Of a stretch of DNA of 64,000 nt, positions 11,015 through 18,723 are shown one piece after another (the stretch's first letter is position 1; each line of letters begins with the position of its first letter). The stretch spans positions 124,001 to 188,000 of the forward strand of contig JAHDYR010000062.1 in NCBI GenBank assembly GCA_019828565.1. The letters are read 5' to 3'. The translations under genes and the position numbers were made by a program. The notes under the pieces were generated by a model. It saw only the letters and a list, made by a program, of their open reading frames with translations. It did not search any database and was not told where the DNA came from. The stretch is from Carpediemonas membranifera (Eukaryota; Fornicata).

Positions 11015-12922
11015 TCACCCGCGCCTAAGCTTAGCCTTAGTGGAAATTCTGAGGCCAAACACGACCCCCACCGCCGCCACACCGAGCACCAGCCCCTTGG
11101 CCGCCGTTGCAAGCTTGGAGCCGGGTACCCGCACCCACACGTCCATCATGGTGCGGCCGTCGATGTCAGTAAACACAGTCACCGAGTCCGCCCCGTCCAG
11201 CAGGCCGACACTCACGCGCCTATTCGACCCAGCGGGGAGATGCGTCTCGAGCTGAAGGTCGCCCTTCCTGCCGAGCATCCTGATGTGAGCCTCGTCCGTC
11301 CACGCGAGCACGGGGTCCGACCCGGTCGAGTGGACAGACATCTCCGCCCCCTTGGACGGCGTCGTGAGCCAGGTCCACGAGGGCCGGGCTGACCGGTCCG
11401 CCTTGTACGTCCGTATCCCGTCCCAGGAGAGGAAGGCCACGTGGTTCCCGATGATCTGGGGTATCGTCTGGGCCGGGTCGGGGGTAGGGGCGGGCTGGGT
11501 CACGTACTGGTAGTTGACGACCTCCCCGGTCGAGTGGAGCGGCACGGACCACATCAGCCGGGCGCCGTCCTGGTCCACAGCCACCGCATGGCCATGGAGC
11601 ATGCTCTTTTGGTACACATCCTTCTCGACCGTCTGATAAAAGGCGGTCACCCCGCCAAGACGGCCAGAGAACAGCGTCACCGACGGACTGACCACAAAGC
11701 AGGCCAGCACTGATCCCGTATCCAGGTCTACGAAGGTGATGGTGTCTTCCCCGCGATACACGACCGTGTCGGCCGGACCCCACCGGTCCTGGGGCACAGT
11801 CAGCACGCTAGCATCCTCCCCCAGTGTCTCAGCGTGCTGCAGTCTGGCCACCTGTAACGCGTGGCGGTCAGAGTGAGGTGACCGCTGGGCCTCGACGCCC
11901 TTGGAGGTCAGGTACCTCTGCAGCAGGAGGTACGGCTTGGGCGTCTGCCCGAAGACCAGGGTCATGGGGCCGGATGTGGCGTGGTCGTAGTTGACTGAGA
12001 CCGGTCTGGCCCATCGCTCCATGGGGGCAGGCGGGGCCGCTGTCTTGTTGGTCTGCAGCCGGTGAATGAAGATCGTCTTCGCCTCGGGTGCTTTTGCGGT
12101 TCTCCCCGTGACTGCGACGAGGATGGAGTCAGATGTGAGGGCCACGTGAGTGTGCTCCATGGATTGGAAGGGGCAAATCTCCTCCTGGGACGTGAAGCCT
12201 CTGTTCGCGCAAAATAGGAACGACGAGACGTCTGCGGCCCACATGATCGAGTGGGTGTCCTTGAGGGCCACTATCGGGTCGGACAAGGCCAGCTCGAGGT
12301 CGTCAGTGAGCACAGCGAAGTGCGTTGTGGGCACGTTCCCAGTATTGGTGAGACCGGCGGCCTTACCCATCGTAAAGGCGGCAAGGTCCCCCTTGACGTC
12401 CACAGGGAGTATCGCGCGGTTCTCGCTGACGATGGTGGCGAGGTGGCTTCGCCAAATCTCGGGAATTGTCTCGAGCACATCCGTCATCTCCTCGGCGTTG
12501 TGCGAGGTGTATGCATTCATGTAGGAGGACCCGCTGGTGTCCGCAGAGTACATCAGGATGGGCGTCAGGGGCAGGAGTTCAACCGCCCGGGTAGACGGGA
12601 TGACGACGTTGGCGCCCGAGAGTGGTGTGGAGGCGGTGACGTTGATGTAGAGATCACGGGTCTTCAGAACGCGGTTCACAGTGTGTATCTGCGGTGTGAA
12701 TGAATGTACGGGGATCGTGGTGTCGTTGGTGTACAGAGGATAGTCTTTCAAAGCATGCTGGTAGACAACGTTGCCACCAGTGTCCACGAAGAAGTATGGG
12801 TATAGTATGATCAGTGCAAGGAGTACAGCAGCGTCTCTCGCAGTAAAATTCATCTCCTGTCGAATTGACGCTGATTCTGCTTGCTGCTTCATCAGATGAT
12901 TGATGATCGACGCCTTTCTCAT
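11015..12922 (-). CDS. Predicted single-pass ER/secretory membrane protein, 635 aa, unknown family
   Basis: An intact ATG-initiated frame. A hydrophobic stretch near residues 32-48 (VLLALIILYPYFFV) could be a signal anchor or signal peptide; the second Met (in EMNFTARD) would place it right at the N-terminus. A second hydrophobic segment near the C-terminus (LATAAKGLVLGVAAVGVVFG) is followed by a short basic tail ending KLRRG. The lumenal part holds NDT, NVT and NKT sequons and is rich in short beta-like stretches with W and D, which suggests a beta-propeller fold, but I cannot name the family. EMC1 has this topology, but this protein is much shorter. The next gene upstream ends 74 bp away on the same strand. 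Confidence 0.75.
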   Translation of the reverse strand: MRKASIINHLMKQQAESASIRQEMNFTARDAAVLLALIILYPYFFVDTGGNVVYQHALKDYPLYTNDTTIPVHSFTPQIHTVNRVLKTRDLYINVTASTPLSGANVVIPSTRAVELLPLTPILMYSADTSGSSYMNAYTSHNAEEMTDVLETIPEIWRSHLATIVSENRAILPVDVKGDLAAFTMGKAAGLTNTGNVPTTHFAVLTDDLELALSDPIVALKDTHSIMWAADVSSFLFCANRGFTSQEEICPFQSMEHTHVALTSDSILVAVTGRTAKAPEAKTIFIHRLQTNKTAAPPAPMERWARPVSVNYDHATSGPMTLVFGQTPKPYLLLQRYLTSKGVEAQRSPHSDRHALQVARLQHAETLGEDASVLTVPQDRWGPADTVVYRGEDTITFVDLDTGSVLACFVVSPSVTLFSGRLGGVTAFYQTVEKDVYQKSMLHGHAVAVDQDGARLMWSVPLHSTGEVVNYQYVTQPAPTPDPAQTIPQIIGNHVAFLSWDGIRTYKADRSARPSWTWLTTPSKGAEMSVHSTGSDPVLAWTDEAHIRMLGRKGDLQLETHLPAGSNRRVSVGLLDGADSVTVFTDIDGRTMMDVWVRVPGSKLATAAKGLVLGVAAVGVVFGLRISTKAKLRRG

Positions 12923-12996
12923 GACGGGCGCCTATCAGACCCGCACCAACCTTACCACCACCAGATAGTACACCATTTTTAGAATACCCGCAATCG

Positions 12997-13539
12997 CTAG
13001 CTTGGCGGCGACATTGCGTCCTCCCCCTCGAGGGCCGTGTAGTACGACATTATCGCGCCATGCGAATCCACACGTGCCGTCAGATACTCCATGTCCTTGG
13101 GTGAGAGCACTTCGGACCCGCCTTCGAAGGACTGCCGGAGCTGGTGCCGGGCAGTTGGCGGCGACGAGAGTTCTCTCTCACTCTCCTCTTCTTCGATTAC
13201 CTTGTGTAAAACATCACTTTCGCTCAATGGAAGCATTCTATGCGCCCCAAAGTCCAGGAGCGGTGTTTTGCGGACGCGTTGGAGCGGCGCGCTGTCGGGT
13301 GTCTGTTGGAAGTCCCCAAGGCCTAAAGGAGAGCCTGCACTATCTCTATGGTAAATATCAAGTACTGAATCGTCCATGGCCTCTTTCTCTGGAGCTGCTG
13401 GCGCTATATGAATGACACGTGTCACAGAAATTTGACCGGGCAAGCTCGGAAGGATGATCTGTCCCACGAGTAGAGTCCACGCGTGTGTCTCTTCCTCTGC
13501 TACCCTTGCTACTGTCGCATTCAAACACGGTGCTAACAT
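12997..13539 (-). CDS. Hypothetical acidic protein, about 180 aa
   Basis: I chose the ATG at 13539 (residues MLAPCLNATV); two codons upstream there is only a GTG. A later Met (MDDSVLDIYHRDS, about 13376) is an alternative start and gives a more typical acidic N-terminus. The protein has an acidic/Ser-rich middle (IEEEESERELSSPP) and no motif that I recognise. A TATAAA lies about 30-40 bp upstream (13571-13578 on this strand). It sits between the membrane protein gene and the ISD11-like gene, with gaps of 74 and 66 bp, all on one strand. Confidence 0.5.
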   Translation of the reverse strand: MLAPCLNATVARVAEEETHAWTLLVGQIILPSLPGQISVTRVIHIAPAAPEKEAMDDSVLDIYHRDSAGSPLGLGDFQQTPDSAPLQRVRKTPLLDFGAHRMLPLSESDVLHKVIEEEESERELSSPPTARHQLRQSFEGGSEVLSPKDMEYLTARVDSHGAIMSYYTALEGEDAMSPPS

Positions 13540-13605
13540 GAACACCTAACGTAGCCACCCATGGCGCGGCCTTTATAAACGAGAACGGGTCAGCGCATAC
13601 GCCGC

Positions 13606-13926
13606 CTAGTGCTTGGCGACATTCTGTCCCTTCGTATACATGCTGTTGATGAGCGATTGCCGTTCAAGAACCTCGGCATTGGTTTCTTGCTGGAGAAGTG
13701 CGGCCTTGATGTCCTCCTCGTTCTTCGTGGCGCGGATCTGCTCAAAGTCATCCTTCACGTGGCTAACAAAGTACTGCTGGAAGTTCTGGAGTTAGTAGGG
13801 ATGCGTATTGAGCACGAACATAGTCCTTGAAGGATTCAGCGGCCTTGAGAGAGCGCTTGAAGCTGTGTTAGGCTAGATGTCTTGCTGTACATACAGTGAT
13901 TCGATAGATGAACTGAGAGCGGACAT
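13606..13926 (-). CDS. ISD11/LYRM4-like LYR-motif protein, 84 aa, two mini-introns
   Basis: ISD11 binds and stabilises the cysteine desulfurase of the mitochondrial ISC pathway. The gene is invisible as one ORF but reads through after removing two introns: exons 13895-13926, 13820-13862 and 13606-13785 (stop TAG 13606-13608). The protein starts MSALSSSIESLFKRSLKAAE; the LYR tripeptide is LFK at residues 11-13. It continues FKDYNFQQYFVSHVKDDF, matching the family pattern F-x-x-YN-(F/Y)-x-x-Y followed by a basic/acidic helix, and ends with a QSLINSMYTKGQ segment equivalent to the RQ..I.QLYS region of ISD11. Other small LYR proteins are possible, but the YN motif and length favour ISD11. Lysine replaces the arginine of LYR. 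Confidence 0.8.
13786..13819 (-). other. Spliceosomal intron 2 of ISD11-like gene (34 nt)
   Basis: Starts GTTCGT and ends CTACTAACTCCAG. It lies between codons (phase 0) and joins DY to NF in the conserved YN motif. Confidence 0.8.
13863..13894 (-). other. Spliceosomal intron 1 of ISD11-like gene (32 nt)
   Basis: Starts GTATGT and ends CTAACACAG. Removal joins codon CT|C (Leu) and keeps the LYR-protein frame. Confidence 0.8.
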
Positions 13927-14027
13927 TCCTGATGTTCTGACGCCTGCCAATGGGGTGCATGGACGGAATATATGGATCACATATAAACGTAAATCGACCG
14001 ACATGAGAAACGGAACCGGTAATTTAC

Positions 14028-14510
14028 TTAGAGGTTCTTGATGTGGCCCTTAAGGGCAGCGAGGGCGGCGGTGTCCTCGCCCCAGTTGGTGAGGCAGGCG
14101 GAGGAGCAGGCGACAACCTTGCAGGCCTCGCCCTCCTCGTTGAAGCGGCAGAGGCCGGCCCACTCGCCAAGGGTCTTCTTGGACTCAACCTGCATGAGGG
14201 GAACCTCGCGGTCCTTGCAGAGGGCGGTAACCTGTGTGATGCGGCGGGCGGAGAGAACAAACGAGCTTGGTGTACTGCTGGTTGTCGCAGTCGGCGGCGA
14301 GGAGGCAGATAACAGCGCGCTTGCTGTCAACGGCCTTGGCAACCTCGCGGAGGCCGCGGAGGAGGCCGTCGGTGAAGCGGGCGGACTTCATGACCTCGCG
14401 GAGAGCCTCCATGGGCTCGTAGGTGACAGGGGAAACCTCAGTGGTCTCGACAGTCTGAACTTTGTTAGCACGCCTCGTGATCATCACGAACCAGGGGTCT
14501 CAGCGTCCAT
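14028..14510 (-). CDS. RPS12: Small ribosomal subunit protein eS12, 139 aa, two mini-introns
   Basis: Structural protein of the 40S beak. Exons are 14492-14510 (19 nt, MDAETP and the first base of the next codon), 14263-14459 and 14028-14231. The joined protein has the eS12 hallmarks: EALREVMKSARFTDGLLRGL, KAVDSKRAVICLLAADCD, NQQYTKLV joined to TALCKDREVPLM, then KKTLGEWAGLCRF and KVVACSSACLTNWGED. Without splicing, the two halves lie in different frames. The total coding length is 420 nt, divisible by three. It lies 101 bp upstream of the ISD11-like gene on the same strand. Confidence 0.95.
14232..14262 (-). other. Spliceosomal intron 2 of eS12 (31 nt)
   Basis: Starts GTTTGT and ends GCATCACACAG. 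The branch region departs from CTAAC, but removing 31 nt restores the eS12 frame exactly at KL|VTALC. Confidence 0.85.
14460..14491 (-). other. Spliceosomal intron 1 of eS12 (32 nt)
   Basis: Starts GTTCGT and ends GTGCTAACAAAG. It splits a Val codon (G|TT) six codons into the gene, a typical 5'-biased intron position. Confidence 0.85.
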
Positions 14511-14851
14511 ATTTGAATGCTTCCTCGATCGCCAGTTTTTTCGCCAAAAAAAGTTGCACGAAAAAAGAGTAGCTCGTCAAGCGACGTCTGATGCGGACCT
14601 GAGCCACGCTTGGGGTTACCACGGGCTGGTGAGTCATGAATGTAAATGTGTAGAGAAAAAAGCTGGGAAGCAGACAAACAGAGGGTGAAGCATGTTGTTT
14701 CGGCACGCACCTTTTCATCCTGTTCATTGTAGCCTGGCCTATGCACCCTCTCCCATTGCACATTCCGCCTCATCACCCTGGAAATCATCGCCGAAATGTC
14801 CAAGGGGAGGTAAGGTAGAAAGATGAGAGCTGCCAAAATACAATTTATGAA

Positions 14852-16216
14852 TTATGCCACGAACTTCACATAAACGACTATAAGAACAAGGACCAGAGCG
14901 ATTCCAACGAACAAAAGCAGTTGGAGTAAAAGAACGACTGCCAGAGCCACAGTCGCTCCGGCTGCGAGGCCGCCGACAGCAAGCAGCGCGGTGACGACCC
15001 ATCGGATGATACGCAGCATCCTCTGGGCGGGTGTGAGCTCAGACGGCAACTCCACCTCGACATCGGCGACATCCGGCGAGGCGTGAGGCGGCTCATCAGC
15101 TTCAGCTTCGATGTCAACCTCGGCCTGGTCAGGCGTTGGTAGGTCCGCAGGGAGGCTCCCGCTGCTACTGCTCTTCAAGGCAGGCGTGAGAGGAACCGGC
15201 ACCGAGCTCTCTGGGATGCCGTCGCTCTCCGTGTCATCCGCCTCGTCAGTGTCGGAATGGGCGCTGATCTTGCTGTGGACGGGCGAGTCGCTATCCTCGA
15301 GCATCACCATGCTCGCAGACCGGTCGTCCTCCTCCTCCTCCTCGTCAGGGGAGCTGGGAGCCAGCCGCGTGCCCAGCATTGCCTCTGGTGTGCCTTGGAC
15401 TGGCACGAAGGTCTGCTTGGGGATGGGTGGCTGGGGCCGGGTCCTGGGTGGCTCACGGGCTTCCCTGCCTCGATGGTAATGTTGGCGGTAGCGTCCCGCG
15501 AGTGCCTTGAGCTCTTGGATGGTCGAGTCTCGCACCACCTGGTCTGCCTCCTCCATGGCCGCCTGCATGCGGTACGCTCTCGTACGGGCGGCGAAGACTG
15601 GGGTCTTTTCTCTCGTCGTGCGGGCGCTGGTGCGAGGATTGGACCGGGCACGCTCGCTATAGCCGTACGTTGGTGTATGGAACGTTCCTGACTGTACTGG
15701 AACACGGCGAGGACCAGCAGAGTGGGGGCGGGAGGTGGTCTGGCGCTGAGCAACCCGGGAAACCGGGGCGGGGGATCGGCGGACGTTCTTCGTCCTTGGG
15801 GCAGACGTCGGCCTGGAACGAGAGAGAGCGCGTGCGGTACGGTCAAGGTCATTGATCTCGGCCATGAGCTTGTTCTCTTCTTCTGTAGGCGGAATTGAGC
15901 GGCGAATCGGGTGAGATGAAAGGCGTTCATGAACAGACATTGGATTCGGACGGTGGCTCTCTTGTACCTTTCGCGAGTAGTTGAACCGATGGGCATACGA
16001 ATTTCCGAGCAGGTCGTCGTGATTCTGTGAGAAACTGTCTCTATCAGATCCAGGTCTGCGGAAATCGAACGAACCATCGTCCGATTCCACATATTGTACC
16101 TTAGGGTCCCCCTGATACTCATCAGGCGCATGTTCCTCGGTCTCACCAAGGTACACCGCCACGGCAAGAGGCATTCGCTGTTCAAGGTCGATTTGCTCAA
16201 AAATGCGCAGCAACAT
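14852..16216 (-). CDS. Hypothetical 454-aa protein with C-terminal membrane hairpin
   Basis: An ATG-initiated intact frame. The first ~390 residues are polar and low in complexity, with RPTSAP, RPHSAG, acidic runs (DEEEEEDD) and many Ser/Pro/Arg. The last ~60 residues form two hydrophobic helices (WVVTALLAVGGLAAGATVAL and VVLLLQLLLFVGIALVLVLI), so the protein is probably tail-anchored by a hairpin with its bulk in the cytosol. RPxSA-like motifs also occur in the protein at 27972-30041 and are common in flagellar/cytoskeletal proteins of protists. No family is recognised. Confidence 0.65.
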   Translation of the reverse strand: MLLRIFEQIDLEQRMPLAVAVYLGETEEHAPDEYQGDPKVQYVESDDGSFDFRRPGSDRDSFSQNHDDLLGNSYAHRFNYSRKVQESHRPNPMSVHERLSSHPIRRSIPPTEEENKLMAEINDLDRTARALSRSRPTSAPRTKNVRRSPAPVSRVAQRQTTSRPHSAGPRRVPVQSGTFHTPTYGYSERARSNPRTSARTTREKTPVFAARTRAYRMQAAMEEADQVVRDSTIQELKALAGRYRQHYHRGREAREPPRTRPQPPIPKQTFVPVQGTPEAMLGTRLAPSSPDEEEEEDDRSASMVMLEDSDSPVHSKISAHSDTDEADDTESDGIPESSVPVPLTPALKSSSSGSLPADLPTPDQAEVDIEAEADEPPHASPDVADVEVELPSELTPAQRMLRIIRWVVTALLAVGGLAAGATVALAVVLLLQLLLFVGIALVLVLIVVYVKFVA

Positions 16217-16485
16217 TATGAAGTCTGCATAGACTGATTGAGAGTTACTTTACTGCTTGCACTGTGCACTCTATGATACTTCATTACCCCTTCCCGCTCT
16301 CCCTTCCTTCTTCTTGAGAGTGATATTTCGATAGTCAGTCATCATCGGGGGTCATCAATCAGTGCTTCTCCAGTGCTCTCGCCAAGCAACTAGCTTCCCA
16401 CCTATCGTCTACCCCATCTTACTTCCATCCGCTCTCTTTCTTCTGCTTGTCGGATTTCTACTGTAAGGTATTGTCGAAGCCAGAA
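16217..16485. other. Intergenic, pyrimidine-rich on the plus strand
   Basis: Contains repeated CT-rich patches (for example around 16287-16320 and 16420-16450) upstream of the minus-strand gene at 14852-16216 and just outside the transposon terminus. No gene seen. Confidence 0.5.
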
Positions 16486-16499
16486 TAAATGACGCATTC
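16486..16499 (+). repeat. Left terminal inverted repeat of the mariner-type element (with TA)
   Basis: TAAATGACGCATTC, mirrored at 24131-24144. Similarity between the ends drops off directly after these bases. Confidence 0.6.
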
Positions 16500-16536
16500 A
16501 TTCTCGACTTCATGCGTCATAATTGTATTGATTCTC

Positions 16537-16829
16537 ATGGCCTATGGGATTGAGACGCGAATACGTTTTGGTCTTATGATGGACCAAGGGGCCTCCGAGA
16601 AAGATATAATGAAGCAACTCGGCATAATAAGCCGGTCAACAGTCACACGTTGGAAACGGTTGTACTATACGCACCAAGGAACGATCAAGAAGCGGAAGCG
16701 GGAACACAAATCGACTATGAAGCACGACAAGTTGATAATGCGAGCTGTTGCTAGGTGCGAGGATGAAGACAGACAGTTCACTGCTGCTGATCTTCGAGGC
16801 ATGCTAGCAGGCTGGGTAGAAGACCCTCC
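16537..16829 (+). pseudogene. Transposase N-terminal part (HTH), interrupted by element B
   Basis: The open frame starts at 16489 within the terminal repeat; the internal ATG at 16537 (MAYGIETRIRF) is a better start. A helix-turn-helix is seen in ASEKDIMKQLGIISRSTVTR, followed by a basic stretch (KKRKREHK) and FTAADLRGMLAGW, which resembles the second DNA-binding region of Tc1/IS630 transposases. Codons after 16829 come from the LTR of B. Joining 16829 to 22872 makes a coherent transposase only if one more G is read in the GGG run at 16813-16815, so a one-base deletion or sequence error precedes the insertion. Confidence 0.75.
16824..16829 (+). repeat. Target-site duplication of element B, left copy
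   Basis: CCCTCC abuts the LTR; the same six bases follow the other LTR at 22866-22871. Five or six bp is usual for Ty3/gypsy integration. Confidence 0.65.
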
Positions 16830-16915
16830 TGTGGTTTGGAAGAGAAAGAGTTTACGAGTAAAAAGAGGTTTGGACCCTCCCAGGGATATTGGTAGATATT
16901 AATACTGACTACACT
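16830..16915 (-). repeat. Element B 3' LTR (86 bp)
   Basis: Identical to 22780-22865. On the minus strand it reads AGTGTAGTCAG...AAACCACA, starting with the same AGTGTAG as the E1 LTR. It directly follows a G-rich polypurine tract, as required for plus-strand priming. Confidence 0.8.
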
Positions 16916-17532
16916 TCCCCCCCATGGCCAAGCAGTCGCGCGGCCATCACCACAACCAACATCTGGTATTACGTGGGGCTAGAGCCACCAATCGAACTTG
17001 GGATTACGCTCGCTCATGCCGAACCACTATTGGAATTATCGACGGGATAACGACAACCAACTTCTGGGATTACGTCTTATTGCAACCTCCAGGTGAGGTA
17101 TTATGCGTAGTAAGGTGTGACCGAAAGATTCGAGGATGATATCAAAAAGATTCGGAAAAGATCTATGCAGCGCTGCTAATTAAGATATGGGTTCAGGAGC
17201 TCCTGTATAAGTATAAAAAGGACGTACCACAGCCCCGCCCCCTCGCGGGCACTCTGGGGCTCGCGCTCGACTCGGGAATTCTGGCCCCGAGCATTTTTAG
17301 GCATTTCGCCATCGCTCATACAGAAAGTTCTGGTACGTTGGGCTGATCCGCCCCATTCTTACACAGTGCCCGAAAAAGGGGTTTTCGAGCCCCAATTCGG
17401 CTTCGTTGGCGAGTTCTGACTCTTTTTGTTCTGCGCTGTACCGAAAGTTAACCAACATCATAAGCACTGCTCCACGGACGGTAGAAGTCTCGTGGACTGT
17501 GTTTGAGATATAAATATTGTGAATAGTCCGTC
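16916..17532 (+). promoter_or_regulatory. Promoter region of the antisense gene in element B
   Basis: 617 bp between the 3' LTR and the antisense ATG. It contains TATAAAA at 17212-17218 and TATAAAT at 17509-17515, the latter 18 bp before the ATG. Short AT-rich elements right before the start are typical of metamonad genes with short leaders. A degenerate motif, CCAAC followed by TGG and ATTACG, occurs three times around 16957-17075. No other ORF of note. Promoter activity is inferred. Confidence 0.45.
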
Positions 17533-18704
17533 ATGGGGATCACTATGGGCACTTCCATTCGTCATTTGGGAAAAGTGCAGGATATGTCGCTTTTTCCTGA
17601 GGAAAAGCGGCCAAACATGGCGGATACGCGTGCGCTCGACCAAATTCGTGAGCTTTCGATGGAGTTAACTGATGACGATTATCGCAAGGTGCTCGAAAAT
17701 GCCCTTGCGACGATTGCTCGGACGCAACGCTATAAGGCCCGCACGATGAGCGCCCTGCAGAAGAGGGCCATCCGCAAGAGCGGCGGGAATGCCTCCCAGA
17801 TGCCCATGATGCGGTTTGTGCGCCTCTATTCTTCTTACCTAGGATCTTCACCGTGCCGGCAACTTCCGCTCGGGAGCTCTGCCGTGTGCCGGTGGGGGGT
17901 GTGATGGAGGGGTGCTTCACGAAGCAGGCAGACCAGCTCGCCGATGTGGTTCGACGGTGCTTGGCTGGCTACGTTAACTTCGTTGAGGTGCCCCTCGAGG
18001 GGATCTTCGATCACCTCTCCACCGGCACGCTGTGGAGCAAGGACGCAGGCGGCTTGCTCGATCTGTCAGCCGGCCTGCTGGTCCAGCTCCAGCGAGAGCA
18101 TCGTGCGCTCCGCTTCCTGCGGGAGGCGTCTCGCAGCCGTGCCGAAACCGACTCCGGCATAGTCCGCGACGCCGTTGACGCCGGCGTTTTCGATCTCAAG
18201 GGCAACGGCTCAAACAGGTACGTCACCCCGGAGACCCTGTTCTCGCTCTCCCGCGCTCTCGGCTGCGGCCAGAGCCTGGCCCGCCGCACCCTGTACCGGG
18301 TCGCCGTCTTGGCCCTCGCCCCAGACTACTACCGCTTGTTCCTCCACGGGGAGCGTAGCGAGAACGTCTCAGTCACCGCCACTCACTGGGCCGCCCTGGT
18401 CGCTAACCTCCGCGCCATGGACGAGCTTCCGTCCCTGCCGGAGCGGCTCGGTCTGGCCATGCAGGTCTCTGACCCTGAGCGCGAGTACGAGGTCCTTGAC
18501 GTGCTGGGTCACGAGATCCTGACGGCTGGATCCGACCGCCGACTCATTCTTCACGTTCAGTACGCGGGCTACACTGCCCCTACCTGCACTGGTCTGGACG
18601 AGACCCTCGCTGCCGTCAGCGTGGCTCGCGAGTATCTGATCGACTTTGAGCTCGAGGACTGGATCAAGGGCCCTGACGACGAGTCCGATGACGACTACCA
18701 ATAA
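17533..18704 (+). CDS. Antisense accessory protein of element B, about 380 aa, one intron
   Basis: Exons 17533-17813 and 17843-18704 join through a 29-nt intron (GTTTGT...CTTACCTAG), giving 1143 nt with no stop. ATG 17545 is an alternative start. The N-terminal part is helical and charged (DQIRELSMELTDDDYRKVLE); the C-terminal 60 residues resemble a divergent chromodomain (YEVLDVLGHEI, RRLILHVQYAGY, REYLIDFELEDW) and end in an acidic tail. It converges with pol, 19 bp stop to stop. Copy A keeps the last 250 residues with mostly silent changes, so it is under selection. Antisense ORFs between pol and the 3' LTR are known in some plant Ty3/gypsy elements. I cannot assign a function. Confidence 0.75.
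17814..17842 (+). other. Intron in the antisense gene of element B (29 nt)
   Basis: GTTTGT at the 5' end, TTACCTAG at the 3' end. It joins MPMMR to IFTVPATSAR in frame. The 3' end lacks a perfect CTAAC, so it is less certain than the eS12 and ISD11 introns. Being antisense to the genomic RNA, it would not be lost on retrotransposition. Confidence 0.6.
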
Positions 18705-18723
18705 ATCTTGATTGAGAATCCGT

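Noticed and set aside
11015-12922. EMC1 (ER membrane complex subunit)
   Set aside because: Topology and beta-rich character fit, but the length is about two thirds of EMC1 and I see no conserved C-terminal EMC1 segment.
13358-13558. ORF overlapping the start of the 12997-13539 gene
   Set aside because: Begins with GTG in another frame of the same DNA and has no support.
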